Positions 1 to 9,558 are shown, numbered from the stretch's first letter. The stretch: DNA of 64,000 bases from Pigmentiphaga humi (GCF_900606115.1 NZ_UWPJ01000005.1:62001-126000); one strand, 5' to 3'. Notes: a model not told the origin generated them from the sequence alone. Numbers and translations are program-made.

Positions 1-849
1 CAGCTGCAGGACCTGTACGACGCCTTGAACGCGGGCCGCGCGGCACGGCCGTTCGAGTTCTCGCCCGCGCAATGCGCCGCGCCGCTGCCGCGCGCCTACC
101 AATGGGCCGACGGCTCGGCCTACGTCAACCACGTCGAGCTGGTGCGCAAGGCCCGCCGTGCCGAGATGCCGGAAACCTTCTGGACCGACCCGCTGATGTA
201 CCAGGGCGGCAGCGACGACTTCCTCGGCCCCACCGACGACATCGTCTGCGGCAGCGAAGCCTTCGGCATCGACTTCGAAGCCGAAGTCGCGGTCGTCACC
301 GGCGACGTGCCCATGGGCGCGACGCCGGCCGAGGCCGCCGACGGCATACGGCTGCTGATGCTGGCCAACGACGTGTCGCTGCGCAACCTGATCCCCAACG
401 AACTGGCCAAAGGCTTCGGCTTCTTCCAGAGCAAGCCCGCCACGGCCTTTTCGCCGGTGGCGATCACGCCCGACGAACTGGGCCCGGCCTGGCGCGACGG
501 CATGGTGCACCTGCCGCTGGTGATCACCTGGAACGGCCAGGTGGTGGGCCGCCCGCACGCCGGCACCGACATGGTGTTCAACTTCCCCCGCTTGATCTCG
601 CATCTCTGCAAGACGCGCAATTGCCGCGCCGGCAGCATCGTCGGCTCGGGCACCGTCTCCAACAAGGATGCCGGCGCGGGTTATGCCTGCATCGCCGAGA
701 AGCGCTGCCTGGAGACCATCGCCACGGGCTCGGCCAGCACCGGATTCATGAAATTCGGCGACACTATCCATATCGAAATGCTCGACGAATCCGGTGCCAG
801 CCTGTTCGGCGCCATCGACCAGGCCGTTGCCATTCCCACCAGCGTATAG
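1..849 (+). CDS. Fumarylacetoacetate hydrolase family protein (5' end outside window)
   Basis: The reading frame is open from base 1, so the start lies upstream; 282 residues are visible and the stop is TAG at 847-849. The FAH fold is recognisable from the acidic metal-site stretch FEAEVAVV (about residues 92-99), followed by LANDVSLR, FFQSKPATAFSP and a C-terminal GDTIHIEM. FAH-family enzymes are Mg/Mn-dependent C-C bond hydrolases of acylpyruvates or fumarylacetoacetate in aromatic degradation. Members of this size in beta-proteobacteria are about 325-330 residues, so some 45 residues are missing. A TTG at 25 is in frame but there is no reason to prefer it. The substrate cannot be told from this fragment; fumarylacetoacetate in tyrosine/homogentisate degradation is the commonest case. 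Confidence 0.85.
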   Translation, partial: QLQDLYDALNAGRAARPFEFSPAQCAAPLPRAYQWADGSAYVNHVELVRKARRAEMPETFWTDPLMYQGGSDDFLGPTDDIVCGSEAFGIDFEAEVAVVTGDVPMGATPAEAADGIRLLMLANDVSLRNLIPNELAKGFGFFQSKPATAFSPVAITPDELGPAWRDGMVHLPLVITWNGQVVGRPHAGTDMVFNFPRLISHLCKTRNCRAGSIVGSGTVSNKDAGAGYACIAEKRCLETIATGSASTGFMKFGDTIHIEMLDESGASLFGAIDQAVAIPTSV

Positions 850-867
850 CGTCCCAAGGAACCCGCC

Positions 868-1596
868 ATGGCATCCCAATCCGGCAATCCCTTCGCCTCC
901 GGCAACCCGTTCGGCATCCCGGGCCTGCAGCTTCCCGGCGATAGCGGCAACATCGCCAACCCCGTGCTGCAAAGCATGGAGATGATGCGGCAGGCCTGGA
1001 CCAGCCTGGGCGCGCTGTCGCATACCGTGCCGGCTTCCCCCGCCGCCGGCATCGACGAGCTGGATCGCCGCATCACCGACCTGCGTGCGGTGGAGAACTG
1101 GCTCAACCTGAACCTGACCATGCTGCGCGGAACCATCCAGGGGCTGGAAGTACAGCGCGCCACGATTTCCACGCTGCGCTCGTTCGCCCAGACCGCCAGC
1201 CAGGCCTACGGCGTCGGCGCGGGCAGCGACGCGGCGCCCTCGCCGCTGGAGGTCGTGCTGGGCCTGCGCCGCGCGCCGGCCGATGCCCAGCCGGCCCAGG
1301 CCGCCGCGGCGCCGTCGCCCGAACCCGCGCCCGAGGCTGGCGCCGCCTCCGGCGGCAGCGCCCCGGCAGGCGGCGAAGACGCCAAGACCAGCGATGCGCC
1401 GTCGGCCGCCTTGTGGTGGAACATGATGCAGGACCAGTTCAACCGCATGACCGCCGCCGCCTCGGCTTCGATGCCCAGCACCCCCGCTGCCGCCAAGCCG
1501 GCGGCAGCGGCCAAGCCTGCGCGCGCCCGCAAGGCCCCGGCCAAGCGCGCCGGCAAAACAGCTACTGCCGCGCGCAAGGGCAAGGCCCCGTCATGA
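868..1596 (+). CDS. phaM: PhaM-type polyhydroxyalkanoate granule regulatory protein
   Basis: 242 residues. The N-terminal half (about 30-115) matches the PhaM family of beta-proteobacteria: LDRRITDLRAVENWLNLNL followed by LRGTIQGLEVQRATI. A Pro/Ala-rich linker (about 125-175) follows, then a very basic Ala/Lys/Arg tail (about 205-242, with repeated AAKPA and KAPAKR units) that resembles a histone-H1 tail. Family knowledge: PhaM bridges PHA granules to the nucleoid and activates PHA synthase, and the basic tail binds DNA. The gene starts 18 bases after the FAH stop, and its TGA overlaps the ATG of the FIST gene (ATGA at 1593-1596), so the two are probably translationally coupled. The tail is low complexity, and its amino-acid bias follows the high GC. 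Confidence 0.8.
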   Translation: MASQSGNPFASGNPFGIPGLQLPGDSGNIANPVLQSMEMMRQAWTSLGALSHTVPASPAAGIDELDRRITDLRAVENWLNLNLTMLRGTIQGLEVQRATISTLRSFAQTASQAYGVGAGSDAAPSPLEVVLGLRRAPADAQPAQAAAAPSPEPAPEAGAASGGSAPAGGEDAKTSDAPSAALWWNMMQDQFNRMTAAASASMPSTPAAAKPAAAAKPARARKAPAKRAGKTATAARKGKAPS

Positions 1597-2777
1597 GCGG
1601 GCAGTTCCCCTGGGCCCACGCCACCCATCCGGACTGGCGCATGTCGGCATCCTTGTGCCTGGCCCAGATCGAGCAAGCCAGCCGCAGCGGCGCCGGCGCC
1701 GCCGCGACGCTGGGCTTTCTGTACCTGACCGACCACCATGCCGCCGAGGCCGGCGAAATCCTGGCTTTTCTGCGCGAGCGCACCGGCGTGACGCACTGGA
1801 CCGGCGCGATCGGCGTCGGCATCGCCGCCGGCATGGCCGAATACATCGACGAACCAGCCATGGCGCTGATGCTGGCGGACTTCGCGCCGGACGATTTCCA
1901 GGTCTTTTCCGGCGCGGCGCGGCCGCCCGGCCCGCAGGCGCGCACGCCCGACGGCCGGCGCGCGGCCTGGACCGCGCTGGTCCATGCCGACTCCGCCACG
2001 CCCGACCTGCCCGACCTGATCCAAGACATGTGCGGCAAGCTCGCCGGCGCGACCGTGTTCGGCGGCGTATCGAGCAGCCGCCATCCCCAGGCGATGATCG
2101 CCGACACGGTGCTGTCGGGCGGACTGTCCGGCGTGGTCTTCTCGGAAAACGTCGCCGTCGCCAGCCGGGTCAGCCAGAGCTGCCGACCCATCGGTCCGGC
2201 GCACCGCATTACCGAATCGTCCGGGCGCCGCTTGAACCGGCTCGACGGCGAACCGGCGCTGGACGTGCTGCTGCACGACATGGGCATGCCGGAGGGCCTG
2301 CCTCCGGCGCGCGCCGCCGCGCCGGGCCAGCCCTCGGCGGCGATCCAGATGCTGCAAGGCACGTTCGTCGGCATGGGCAGCGGCCAGGCTTTCGCGCATG
2401 GCGACTACCAGATCCGCCCGCTGATCGGCGTCGATCCGCGCGCCGGGGCGCTGGCCATCGGCACCGACCTCGAAGAGGCGGACCACGTGGTGTTCTGCCG
2501 CCGCGACCGCGGCGCGGCCCAGGCCGACCTGATCCGCGCGTGCACCGCGCTGCGCGAGACCATCGAATCCGCGCACGGCGGCATGGACCGGGTGCGCGGC
2601 GCGCTCTATATTTCTTGTCTGGGCCGTACCGGCACGCTGTTCGGCGGCCCATCGGCCGAGATGCATCTGGTCCAGCAGCAGCTCGGCGACTTGCCGCTGA
2701 TCGGCCTGTACGCCAACGGCGAGATCTTCAAGGACCGTTTATATTGGTACGCGGGCGTACTGGCCGTCTTTCTCTGA
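1593..2777 (+). CDS. FIST N- and C-domain sensory protein
   Basis: 394 residues from the ATG at 1593, which overlaps the phaM stop; a longer frame upstream exists but lies inside phaM. The N-terminal FIST domain contains GFLYLTDHHA and a GVSSSRHPQA segment, and the C-terminal FIST_C domain ends in ALYISCLGRTGTLFG and LIGLYANGEIF, the family's typical closing motif. FIST domains are predicted small-ligand (possibly amino-acid) sensing modules, usually attached to signalling domains. Here the protein is FIST only, with no kinase, methyl-accepting or GGDEF partner. Coupling to PhaM suggests, without proving, a role linked to carbon storage. Confidence 0.8.
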   Translation: MSGQFPWAHATHPDWRMSASLCLAQIEQASRSGAGAAATLGFLYLTDHHAAEAGEILAFLRERTGVTHWTGAIGVGIAAGMAEYIDEPAMALMLADFAPDDFQVFSGAARPPGPQARTPDGRRAAWTALVHADSATPDLPDLIQDMCGKLAGATVFGGVSSSRHPQAMIADTVLSGGLSGVVFSENVAVASRVSQSCRPIGPAHRITESSGRRLNRLDGEPALDVLLHDMGMPEGLPPARAAAPGQPSAAIQMLQGTFVGMGSGQAFAHGDYQIRPLIGVDPRAGALAIGTDLEEADHVVFCRRDRGAAQADLIRACTALRETIESAHGGMDRVRGALYISCLGRTGTLFGGPSAEMHLVQQQLGDLPLIGLYANGEIFKDRLYWYAGVLAVFL

Positions 2778-2802
2778 CGCCGCACCCGCCGGGAGCCGCA
2801 CC

Positions 2803-3429
2803 ATGAAGCATGCCAGCCGCCTGCAAGCCGTCCCGCATTCCATCGCGCTGCGCCGCGCCGCCCTCCTGGGCGCGGCCCTGGCCACCGCCGCCGCGCTCGG
2901 CTGGACGCGCCCCGCCGCTGCCGCCGGGCCGGATCGGCCGGCCGCGTCCGGCTGCCCCGCCATGCTGGACGTCAGCTTCCCGCGCCTGCAGGACGAGGCG
3001 CCGCAGAACCTGTGCCAGTATCGCGGCAAGGTCCTGCTGGTGGTCAATACCGCCAGCTATTGCGGCTACACCCGCCAGTACGAAGGACTCGAGCAGCTCT
3101 ACGCCAAGTACCGCGACCGCGGCCTGGTGGTGCTGGCCTTCCCCTCGAACGACTTCTCGCAGGAACCGGGCTCCAAGGAGCAGATCGCCGAGCTTTGCTT
3201 CAATACCTATGGGGTGAAGTTTCCGATCTTTTCCAAGACCGCGGTGTCGGGCAAGGACGCCAACCCGCTGTTCGCCACGCTGGCCCGCAGCACGGGGCAG
3301 CCGCCCAAGTGGAATTTCCACAAATACCTGGTCGGCCGCGACGGCAGTCCGGTGGCGGCCTTCCCCAGCGCGGTCGAGCCCAACGATGGCCGGCTGACGC
3401 GCGAAATCGAGAAGCTGCTCGCAGGCTGA
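2803..3429 (+). CDS. Glutathione peroxidase family protein, exported
   Basis: 208 residues. An N-terminal export signal (about 1-45, Arg-Arg followed by a long Ala/Leu stretch ending AAAAG) precedes a glutathione-peroxidase/thioredoxin fold. The peroxidatic cysteine is Cys87 in NTASYCGYTRQYEGL; the family motifs LAFPSNDF and KWNFHKYLVG (with the catalytic Trp/Asn) are present. The enzyme reduces hydroperoxides using thiol; bacterial Cys-type members often use thioredoxin rather than glutathione. The paired arginines near the N-terminus (LRRAALLGA) resemble but do not fully match a Tat motif, so Sec or Tat export is open. It starts 25 bases after the FIST gene. Confidence 0.88.
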   Translation: MKHASRLQAVPHSIALRRAALLGAALATAAALGWTRPAAAAGPDRPAASGCPAMLDVSFPRLQDEAPQNLCQYRGKVLLVVNTASYCGYTRQYEGLEQLYAKYRDRGLVVLAFPSNDFSQEPGSKEQIAELCFNTYGVKFPIFSKTAVSGKDANPLFATLARSTGQPPKWNFHKYLVGRDGSPVAAFPSAVEPNDGRLTREIEKLLAG

Positions 3430-3452
3430 GCCGCCAGCGCCGCCCTAGCTCG

Positions 3453-4382
3453 TCATTCGCCGGCCAGCATCGCGGCGGCCAGCGCCAGGCGCGCGCGCGC
3501 CGCCTCGTCGTTCGCCTGGCGCGCCGGCGCCTTGGCCGCCAGTTCCATGCAATCCCGCGCCAGGCCCTTGAGCCGGGCGCGCGCCTTGTCGCGCTGCGCG
3601 GGGCTGGCCATGTTGAACAGGTCAGCGGTCAGTTGGCTGCGCGCCTGTTCGTCCATGCGATGGCGCTCCAGCAACGCGGGAGCCGCGGGGGTTTCCAGGT
3701 CGGCGAAGAATGCCTTCAGGCGGGTGGCCGCCTGCGGCCCGGACCGGTTGCCGGCGGCCTGCTCCAGGATGCCGACGAAAGCCTGCTGGCGTGCCTGCCG
3801 GACGCCCAGCCGCCAGGACGCGTCGAGCGGACGCGCATCGACCCATTGCTCGATGCGCGCATGCTGGGCCTCGTCCAGCCGGCCCAGCCAGAATTCATAG
3901 CGTTCGGTGGTCTGGCCGATACGGCGCTTGCGCACCGCCGCCGGCCGAGCGTCCAGGAAATCCTCGCGGAAATCTTCGTTGCTCTCGGCGATACGCGCCA
4001 GCAGCCGCTTGCGCTGCTCCGGCCCGGCCTGCGCCAGCACGTCGGCGAACTCGTCCGCCACCTGCCCGCCCAGCACCAGCAGCCGTTGCGTGACGCGCCG
4101 CTGCAGGGCCAGCAGCTCGGCGGCCTGCAGCGGCGCCGGATCGGCAAGCCGGCGTTCCGCCTCGTTCAGGATGGCCGCATAGCGCGGCAGCTCTTCGCGC
4201 CGATGCCAGGCCAGCACCCGGTGCATGCGCTCATGGGCGGATGCGCGCAGCGGATCGGCCAGGTCGAACCAGTCGTCCATGCGCATCGCCAGCAGTTTGT
4301 CGGCATGGTCGTAGCCCAGCCTGATCGCGCTGCAAGCGCTCAACAGGCCCAGCACGACGACGATGAGTACACTTCGAATCAT
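3453..4382 (-). CDS. DUF6279-type lipoprotein
   Basis: 309 residues, starting at the ATG at 4382, where a classic lipoprotein signal begins: [18 protein letters not shown], with lipobox LSAC at about residue 16. An in-frame start 22 codons upstream exists but would put non-signal sequence before the lipobox. The mature protein is all-helical and rich in Arg, Glu and Leu, with paired segments such as [12 protein letters not shown] and [13 protein letters not shown]. It resembles the uncharacterised DUF6279 lipoproteins common in proteobacteria; no activity is known. It converges with the peroxidase gene and diverges from glmU with 65 bases between. Confidence 0.75.
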   Translation of the reverse strand: MIRSVLIVVVLGLLSACSAIRLGYDHADKLLAMRMDDWFDLADPLRASAHERMHRVLAWHRREELPRYAAILNEAERRLADPAPLQAAELLALQRRVTQRLLVLGGQVADEFADVLAQAGPEQRKRLLARIAESNEDFREDFLDARPAAVRKRRIGQTTERYEFWLGRLDEAQHARIEQWVDARPLDASWRLGVRQARQQAFVGILEQAAGNRSGPQAATRLKAFFADLETPAAPALLERHRMDEQARSQLTADLFNMASPAQRDKARARLKGLARDCMELAAKAPARQANDEAARARLALAAAMLAGE

Positions 4383-4447
4383 CTGTTTGCCTCGCAACTG
4401 CCTTAAACTGCCACGCTTTCCACACCACTCGACGGAGTAGTTCCGCA

Positions 4448-5827
4448 ATGCTCAACATCGTGATCCTGGCCGCGGGCTTGGGCAAACGCATGAAGTCCGA
4501 TCTTCCCAAGGTGCTGCACGGCCTGGCCGGACGCCCCATGCTGACCCATGTGCTGAACGCCGCCCGGACTCTGGATCCCGATCGGGTGGTCGTCGTGGTC
4601 GGCCATGGCGCCGAGACGGTCCGGCGCCACTATGCGGGCGATGCGGCGCTCAGCTTCGTTTTACAACAACCCCAGCTCGGCACGGGCCACGCTGTGCAAC
4701 AAGCCGTACCAGAGCTGGCCAGCGGCGGCGGGAACGACGTCACCCTGGTGCTGTACGGCGACGTGCCGCTGGTCGGCGGCGCCACGCTGGCGCGGCTGCT
4801 GGCGGCGCAGGCGTCCCAACCGGACGCCGTGGCGGTGCTCACCGTCGAATTGCCCGACGCCGCCGGCTACGGCCGCATCGTGCGCGAAGCCGGCGGTGCC
4901 ATTGTCCGCGTGGTCGAGCACAAAGACGCCAGCGCCGAAGAACTGGCCATCCGCGAGGTCAACACCGGCATCCTGGCCGTGCCCACGGCCTCGCTCAAGC
5001 GCTGGCTGGCGGCGCTGCGCAACGACAACGCCCAGGGCGAGTATTACCTGACCGACATCATCGCCATGGCGGTCGCGGACGGCGCGCCGGTGCTGTCCGC
5101 CGCGCCCGACCACGACTGGGAAACCCTTGGCGTCAACAGCCGCGTCCAGCAGGCGGAACTGGAACGCATCTACCAGCGCGCCCAGGCCGGGCTCCAGCTC
5201 GAAGCCGGCGTCACGCTGGCCGATCCGGCGCGCTTCGACGTGCGCGGCACGCTCGCCTGCGGCCGCGACGTTTTCATCGACGTCGGCTGCGTGTTCGAGG
5301 GAACGGTGGAACTGGCCGACGGCGTGAGCGTGGGCCCCCACTGCGTGCTGCGCGACGTGCGCATAGGCGCGGGCACGACGATCGCGGCTTTCAGCCACCT
5401 CGACGGCGCCAGCGTGGGCGCGGACGGCCGCATCGGCCCCTACGCGCGGCTGCGGCCCGGCACCACGCTGGCCGACGACGCTCACGTCGGCAACTTCGTC
5501 GAAATCAAGAACAGCAGCTTCGGCCCGGGCTCCAAGGCCAACCACCTGAGCTACGTGGGCGATGCCACCGTAGGCGCGCGCGTGAACATCGGCGCCGGCA
5601 CCATTACCTGCAACTACGATGGCGTGAACAAACACCGCACCATCATCGGCGACGACGTGTTCATCGGCTCGGACACGCAATTGGTCGCCCCGGTGACCGT
5701 GGGCGCGGGCGCCACGCTGGGCGCCGGCACCACCCTGACCAAGGATGCGCCGGGCGACAAGCTGACGCTGTCGCGCGCGCCGCAGAAGTCGCTCGACACC
5801 TGGCAGCGTCCGGCGAAAAAGACCTAG
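4448..5827 (+). CDS. glmU: Bifunctional UDP-N-acetylglucosamine pyrophosphorylase / glucosamine-1-phosphate N-acetyltransferase GlmU
   Basis: 459 residues, the usual GlmU length. The N-terminal uridylyltransferase domain begins with the nucleotide-binding motif [18 protein letters not shown] and includes VLYGDVPL and EYYLTDIIA. The C-terminal half (about 250-440) is a left-handed beta-helix of hexapeptide repeats with the acetyl-CoA and catalytic segments [23 protein letters not shown] and [13 protein letters not shown]. It makes UDP-GlcNAc from glucosamine-1-phosphate for peptidoglycan and lipid A, in the cytoplasm. GlmS, which supplies glucosamine-6-phosphate two steps earlier, lies 3.7 kb downstream on the same strand. 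Confidence 0.97.
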   Translation: MLNIVILAAGLGKRMKSDLPKVLHGLAGRPMLTHVLNAARTLDPDRVVVVVGHGAETVRRHYAGDAALSFVLQQPQLGTGHAVQQAVPELASGGGNDVTLVLYGDVPLVGGATLARLLAAQASQPDAVAVLTVELPDAAGYGRIVREAGGAIVRVVEHKDASAEELAIREVNTGILAVPTASLKRWLAALRNDNAQGEYYLTDIIAMAVADGAPVLSAAPDHDWETLGVNSRVQQAELERIYQRAQAGLQLEAGVTLADPARFDVRGTLACGRDVFIDVGCVFEGTVELADGVSVGPHCVLRDVRIGAGTTIAAFSHLDGASVGADGRIGPYARLRPGTTLADDAHVGNFVEIKNSSFGPGSKANHLSYVGDATVGARVNIGAGTITCNYDGVNKHRTIIGDDVFIGSDTQLVAPVTVGAGATLGAGTTLTKDAPGDKLTLSRAPQKSLDTWQRPAKKT

Positions 5828-5949
5828 CTGCCGCAGACATCCGACGACAGGCCGCGTCCCCTGGTTCCGGGGGCCGGCGATCCGCACGGGAAGCTATGCG
5901 CCGCACCCGAACCCGTTGCACAATGTAACCGGATTTTTTCGGGAATCTG

Positions 5950-8835
5950 ATGATGCGGCAGCCCGCTGGTTCGACACGCGCATGGCCGATCCGGGTCGTT
6001 ATCGCGGGCATCACGGTAACGGCGATGATGTTCGTCGCGGTGACGCTGATCACGCTGAGCGGATACGGCTTCCGGACGGTATTGCTGGATACGGCGGCCG
6101 TGGTGGCGCGCGATACCGGCCAGATCGTCGCGGAGCGCATCCACAGAATGCTCGGACCGGGCACCGCCTCGCTGCGCATGCTCACTTTCGACCCGATAAC
6201 GGACGCCAGCCGGCTCGAAGACCGCCTGGCGCGACGCGGCGTCCTGATGACCGAGCTGGCCGACAATCCGCTGGTCTCGGCGATCCTCGTCGGCTACGAG
6301 AATGGCGACTACGTGCGAGTCAGCCCGCTCGATAGGCGGGACATCCGGCAGAGCGTGCAGGCGCCGCCTCAGGCCGACTACATGGTACAGACCGTCACCC
6401 ACGGGCCGGACGGCACGCGCACGGCAGACGCCTTTTTCTACGATGACGGGCACGAATTGGTGCTGCACCGGGCCGAGCCCGGCTACCTGATCGATCCTCG
6501 GCAGCGGCCCTGGTACGCCAAGGCCATCGATACGGTCAGTCCGGTCACGTCCGGACCGTATGTCTTCTTCTCGACCGGCGAGGTCGGCATCACCCTGTCC
6601 AGACTGGCCCAGGGCGGCCGCGCCGTAGTGGCGCTGGACGTCACCTTGAAGGACCTGGGAACCAGGCTGGACGAACTCCGGATGACGCCCAGCGCCGAAC
6701 TCGCCCTGGTGGACGCGCAAGGCGCGGTGGTCGGCTACCACGACATGGACGCGGTGCTGGTGCGCCAGCCCGGCTCCGGCGAACTCGGGGTGCGAACGCT
6801 GGAAACGCTGGCGATCGAACCGCTTTCGCGGCTGCTCGGCGTCGCCGAGGAAGGCAAGGCGGTGCCCTACCATGCCGCCGGCAGGGAATGGTTCGGGATC
6901 GTGCAGCCGATCGACGGCATCGCCGGCATGGACCTGCGGCTGCTGATGACGGCGCCCACCGGCGAGCTCCTGGGCGACCTGGAGCGCTTTCGCACGCGCA
7001 TGGTCCTGATCTCCATCGCCTTGATCCTGCTGTGCTTCCCGCTGGGCTGGCAAGTCGGCAGCGCGGTGGGCCAGGCGCTCGAACGCCTGACCGCGCAAGC
7101 CAAGCCGATGTCCCATTTCGATTTCCGCCGCAGCAAGGCGCCGGCGCCGTCCAGGCTGAGCGAAATCGACGCGCTCAACTGGGTAATGGACAACGTCGCC
7201 GGGGCGGTGGAGGCGTTCCTGTCGATCAGCCGCGTGCTGGGCGCCGAGCCGCGCATCGAAACCATGCTCACCCAGGTGCTCGAGCACCTGGTCAGCGCTA
7301 CGCGCAGCCTGGGCGGAGCCGTCTATCTGCGGCATCCGGGCGGCGACGCGCTGACACGGGTGGCTGCCGTCGGCGACCAGGAAACCCTGCCGGAGCTTCG
7401 GCAAGCGTCCGCCGATCCGGCGCGCGAAAGCGCCCGGGGCAGCCGGGACGACGCGCGCCACACCGAATTCGAGCTGCGCGGCCGCCGCGGCACCCTGGAA
7501 GGCGTGCTCGTACTGGCGCACCTGCCGGACCAGGAACACACCGCGCCGGAGTTCCTCGCATTCACGAACCGCTTGACCGGCATGCTCGCCGTGGCCATCG
7601 AAACCCGCCAGTTGATCGAGGCGCAGCAGAACCTGCTGGAAGCGATGATCCGCATCCTGGCCGACGCCATCGACGCCAAGAGTCCCTACACCGGCGGCCA
7701 CTGCGAACGCGTCCCGCGCCTGGCCACGATGCTGGTCGACCGCATGGCGGCGGAAAACAGCGGACCGTATGCCGGCTTCCATCTCGACGAAGACGGGCGC
7801 TATGCCTTCTACCTCGGTTCATGGCTGCATGACTGCGGCAAGGTCACCAGTCCCGAGCACATCGTGGACAAGGCGACCAAGCTGGAAGTCATCTACAACC
7901 GCATCCACGAGATCCGCATGCGCTTCGAAGTGCTGTGGCGCGATGCCGACATAGACTACCTGCAAGCGCGGCTGGCCGGCCAGGACGAACAGGCCGCGGC
8001 GGCGCGCCGCGATGCGCGGCGCGCCGAACTGCTGGACGATTTCCGCTTCGTCGCCGCGTCCAACATCGGCGGCGAGTTCCTGCCGGACGCGGCCATCGAG
8101 CGCCTGCACCGCATCGGTGCGCAAACCTGGCAGCGCCACTTCGACGACAGCCTCGGCCTGTCCGCGCAGGAAAGCAGCCGGCTGGCGCAGAGCCGGCCGA
8201 TGCCGCCGGAACTGCCTGCCTCCGAGCAGTTGCTGGCCGACAAGCCGGAACATAGGGTGCAGTGGGAAGAGGCGCGCCGGCCGCCCGTCGAGCGCGGCGA
8301 CCCGCGCAACGTGCATGGCTTCGACATGACGCTTCCGGCGCACCGACAGCACATGGGCGAACTGCACAATCTCGCCATCCGGCGCGGCACGCTGACCGAC
8401 GAGGACCGCTTCGCGGTCAACGACCATATCGTGCAGACGCTGATCATGCTCAAGGGAATGCCGTGGCCGCAGCACCTGGCGCGGGTCCCGGACATCGCCG
8501 CCAACCATCACGAGAAAATGGACGGCACCGGCTACCCGCGCCGGCTGCGCGGCGAAGACCTGCCGGTCACGGAGCGCGTCATGGCGCTGGTCGATGTCTT
8601 CGAAGCGCTGACGGCGGCGGACCGCCCCTACAAGCCGCCCAAGACCTTGTCCGAGTCGCTCGGCATCATGGCCGCCATGTGCCGCGGCCGCCACCTCGAT
8701 ACCGAGCTGTACCAGTACTTCCTGCGCAGCCGCGTCTGGCTGGACTATGCCCGGCAGTTCATCGATCCGGGCCAGATCGACGACGTCGACATCGAGGCGC
8801 TCGCCCGCGCCGCGCAGCCGGAGCCTGCGTCATGA
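5950..8835 (+). CDS. Membrane sensor with dCache-like and HD-GYP domains (putative c-di-GMP phosphodiesterase)
   Basis: 961 residues. A transmembrane segment (about 15-38) is followed by a periplasmic double-Cache-like sensor (about 40-340, with RQRPWYAKA typical of dCache), a second membrane segment (about 348-370), a GAF-like region (about 420-545) and a C-terminal HD-GYP domain. The HD pair is His627-Asp628 in LHDCGKVTSPEH, and the GYP signature HHEKMDGTGYPRRL starts at 853. HD-GYP proteins hydrolyse c-di-GMP. The distance between the HD pair and the HHE motif (about 226 residues) is far longer than usual because of a charged insert around 650-800. The first of two adjacent ATGs (5950, 5953) is used; no strong ribosome site is visible. 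It stands alone between glmU and the Lrp gene. Confidence 0.88.
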   Translation: MMRQPAGSTRAWPIRVVIAGITVTAMMFVAVTLITLSGYGFRTVLLDTAAVVARDTGQIVAERIHRMLGPGTASLRMLTFDPITDASRLEDRLARRGVLMTELADNPLVSAILVGYENGDYVRVSPLDRRDIRQSVQAPPQADYMVQTVTHGPDGTRTADAFFYDDGHELVLHRAEPGYLIDPRQRPWYAKAIDTVSPVTSGPYVFFSTGEVGITLSRLAQGGRAVVALDVTLKDLGTRLDELRMTPSAELALVDAQGAVVGYHDMDAVLVRQPGSGELGVRTLETLAIEPLSRLLGVAEEGKAVPYHAAGREWFGIVQPIDGIAGMDLRLLMTAPTGELLGDLERFRTRMVLISIALILLCFPLGWQVGSAVGQALERLTAQAKPMSHFDFRRSKAPAPSRLSEIDALNWVMDNVAGAVEAFLSISRVLGAEPRIETMLTQVLEHLVSATRSLGGAVYLRHPGGDALTRVAAVGDQETLPELRQASADPARESARGSRDDARHTEFELRGRRGTLEGVLVLAHLPDQEHTAPEFLAFTNRLTGMLAVAIETRQLIEAQQNLLEAMIRILADAIDAKSPYTGGHCERVPRLATMLVDRMAAENSGPYAGFHLDEDGRYAFYLGSWLHDCGKVTSPEHIVDKATKLEVIYNRIHEIRMRFEVLWRDADIDYLQARLAGQDEQAAAARRDARRAELLDDFRFVAASNIGGEFLPDAAIERLHRIGAQTWQRHFDDSLGLSAQESSRLAQSRPMPPELPASEQLLADKPEHRVQWEEARRPPVERGDPRNVHGFDMTLPAHRQHMGELHNLAIRRGTLTDEDRFAVNDHIVQTLIMLKGMPWPQHLARVPDIAANHHEKMDGTGYPRRLRGEDLPVTERVMALVDVFEALTAADRPYKPPKTLSESLGIMAAMCRGRHLDTELYQYFLRSRVWLDYARQFIDPGQIDDVDIEALARAAQPEPAS

Positions 8836-8871
8836 CCGCGCTCCCGGAGCCGCCATCCCGCCGGCGCGCCG

Positions 8872-9333
8872 TCAGAGCGCGACCCGGGTATCGAATTTGC
8901 TCCGGTGCACCGAGAAAAAAGTCCGCACGTTGCGCACGTTGCGCTGCGCCGTGAAAGCGCGGTGCACGAGCTCGTGATAGGCCGCCATGTCCGGCACCTG
9001 CACCACCAGCACGAAATCGGGTCCGGTCGAGACGCGATAGCACTGCGTAACGGCGCGCTCGCCCGCCATGGCGGCTTCGAAGTCGGCGAGCCGCTCGGCC
9101 GCCTGCACGTCGAGAGTGACTTCGACGATGCCAGTCAGCCCCGCGCCCACCTTCTCCGGCGAAACAATGGCCACCTGCTTCTCGATCACCCCGGCCTCGA
9201 CCAGGCGGCGCACCCGGCGCAGGCAGGTGGGCGCGGACACATGCACGCGGCCGGCCAGTTCCTGGTTGGTCAGCGTGGCATCGTTCTGAAGGATGGCCAG
9301 GATGCGCCGATCGATCTCATCCAGCTCTTCCAT
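8872..9333 (-). CDS. Lrp/AsnC family transcriptional regulator
   Basis: About 153 residues. The N-terminal winged helix reads LDEIDRRILAILQNDATLTNQ, with the recognition helix VSAPTCLRRVRRL; the C-terminal RAM/AsnC ligand-binding domain includes CYRVSTGPDFVLVVQVPDM. Such proteins are amino-acid-responsive octameric or dimeric regulators. The start could be the ATG at 9333 or a GTG two codons earlier (9339); neither has a clear ribosome site. It diverges from glmS across an unusually AT-rich gap that carries a long inverted repeat, where it may bind to control itself and possibly glmS. Confidence 0.9.
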   Translation of the reverse strand: MEELDEIDRRILAILQNDATLTNQELAGRVHVSAPTCLRRVRRLVEAGVIEKQVAIVSPEKVGAGLTGIVEVTLDVQAAERLADFEAAMAGERAVTQCYRVSTGPDFVLVVQVPDMAAYHELVHRAFTAQRNVRNVRTFFSVHRSKFDTRVAL

Positions 9334-9375
9334 ATTCACGCATCAGAAATTTGTGGAAATATATTCTCTATCTTT

Positions 9376-9416
9376 GTCATTTTATTTCATTACCGTTTTT
9401 TTATGAAATAAAAGAC
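9376..9416. promoter_or_regulatory. Inverted repeat in AT-rich lrp-glmS gap
   Basis: GTCATTTTATTTCAT (9376-9390) is answered by ATGAAATAAAAGAC (9403-9416). The arms are complementary over 14 bases apart from one bulged A, and a 12-base spacer contains seven T. The surrounding 100 bases are conspicuously AT-rich against a GC-rich background, as promoters and Lrp-family operators usually are. It could be the autoregulatory operator of the divergent Lrp-type gene. No experimental site is known to me, and a terminator reading is unlikely because no gene ends into it. Confidence 0.45.
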
Positions 9417-9558
9417 AAAAACATATCGAAAATAGATTCTACATTTCACGCTGAAAAGCCGAAAATTCGCGCATCTTCTTTACCGCCTGGCACCGCATCG
9501 CCAGGCAGCGAGCTTTGGGGGCGTTTCCCCCGTTCCTTTTCCATAGGGCAGACTCATC

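Noticed and set aside
9340-9558. glmS ribozyme/riboswitch upstream of glmS
   Set aside because: None of its features is visible, the gap is AT-rich without the needed pseudoknots, and the element is confined to Gram-positive bacteria.
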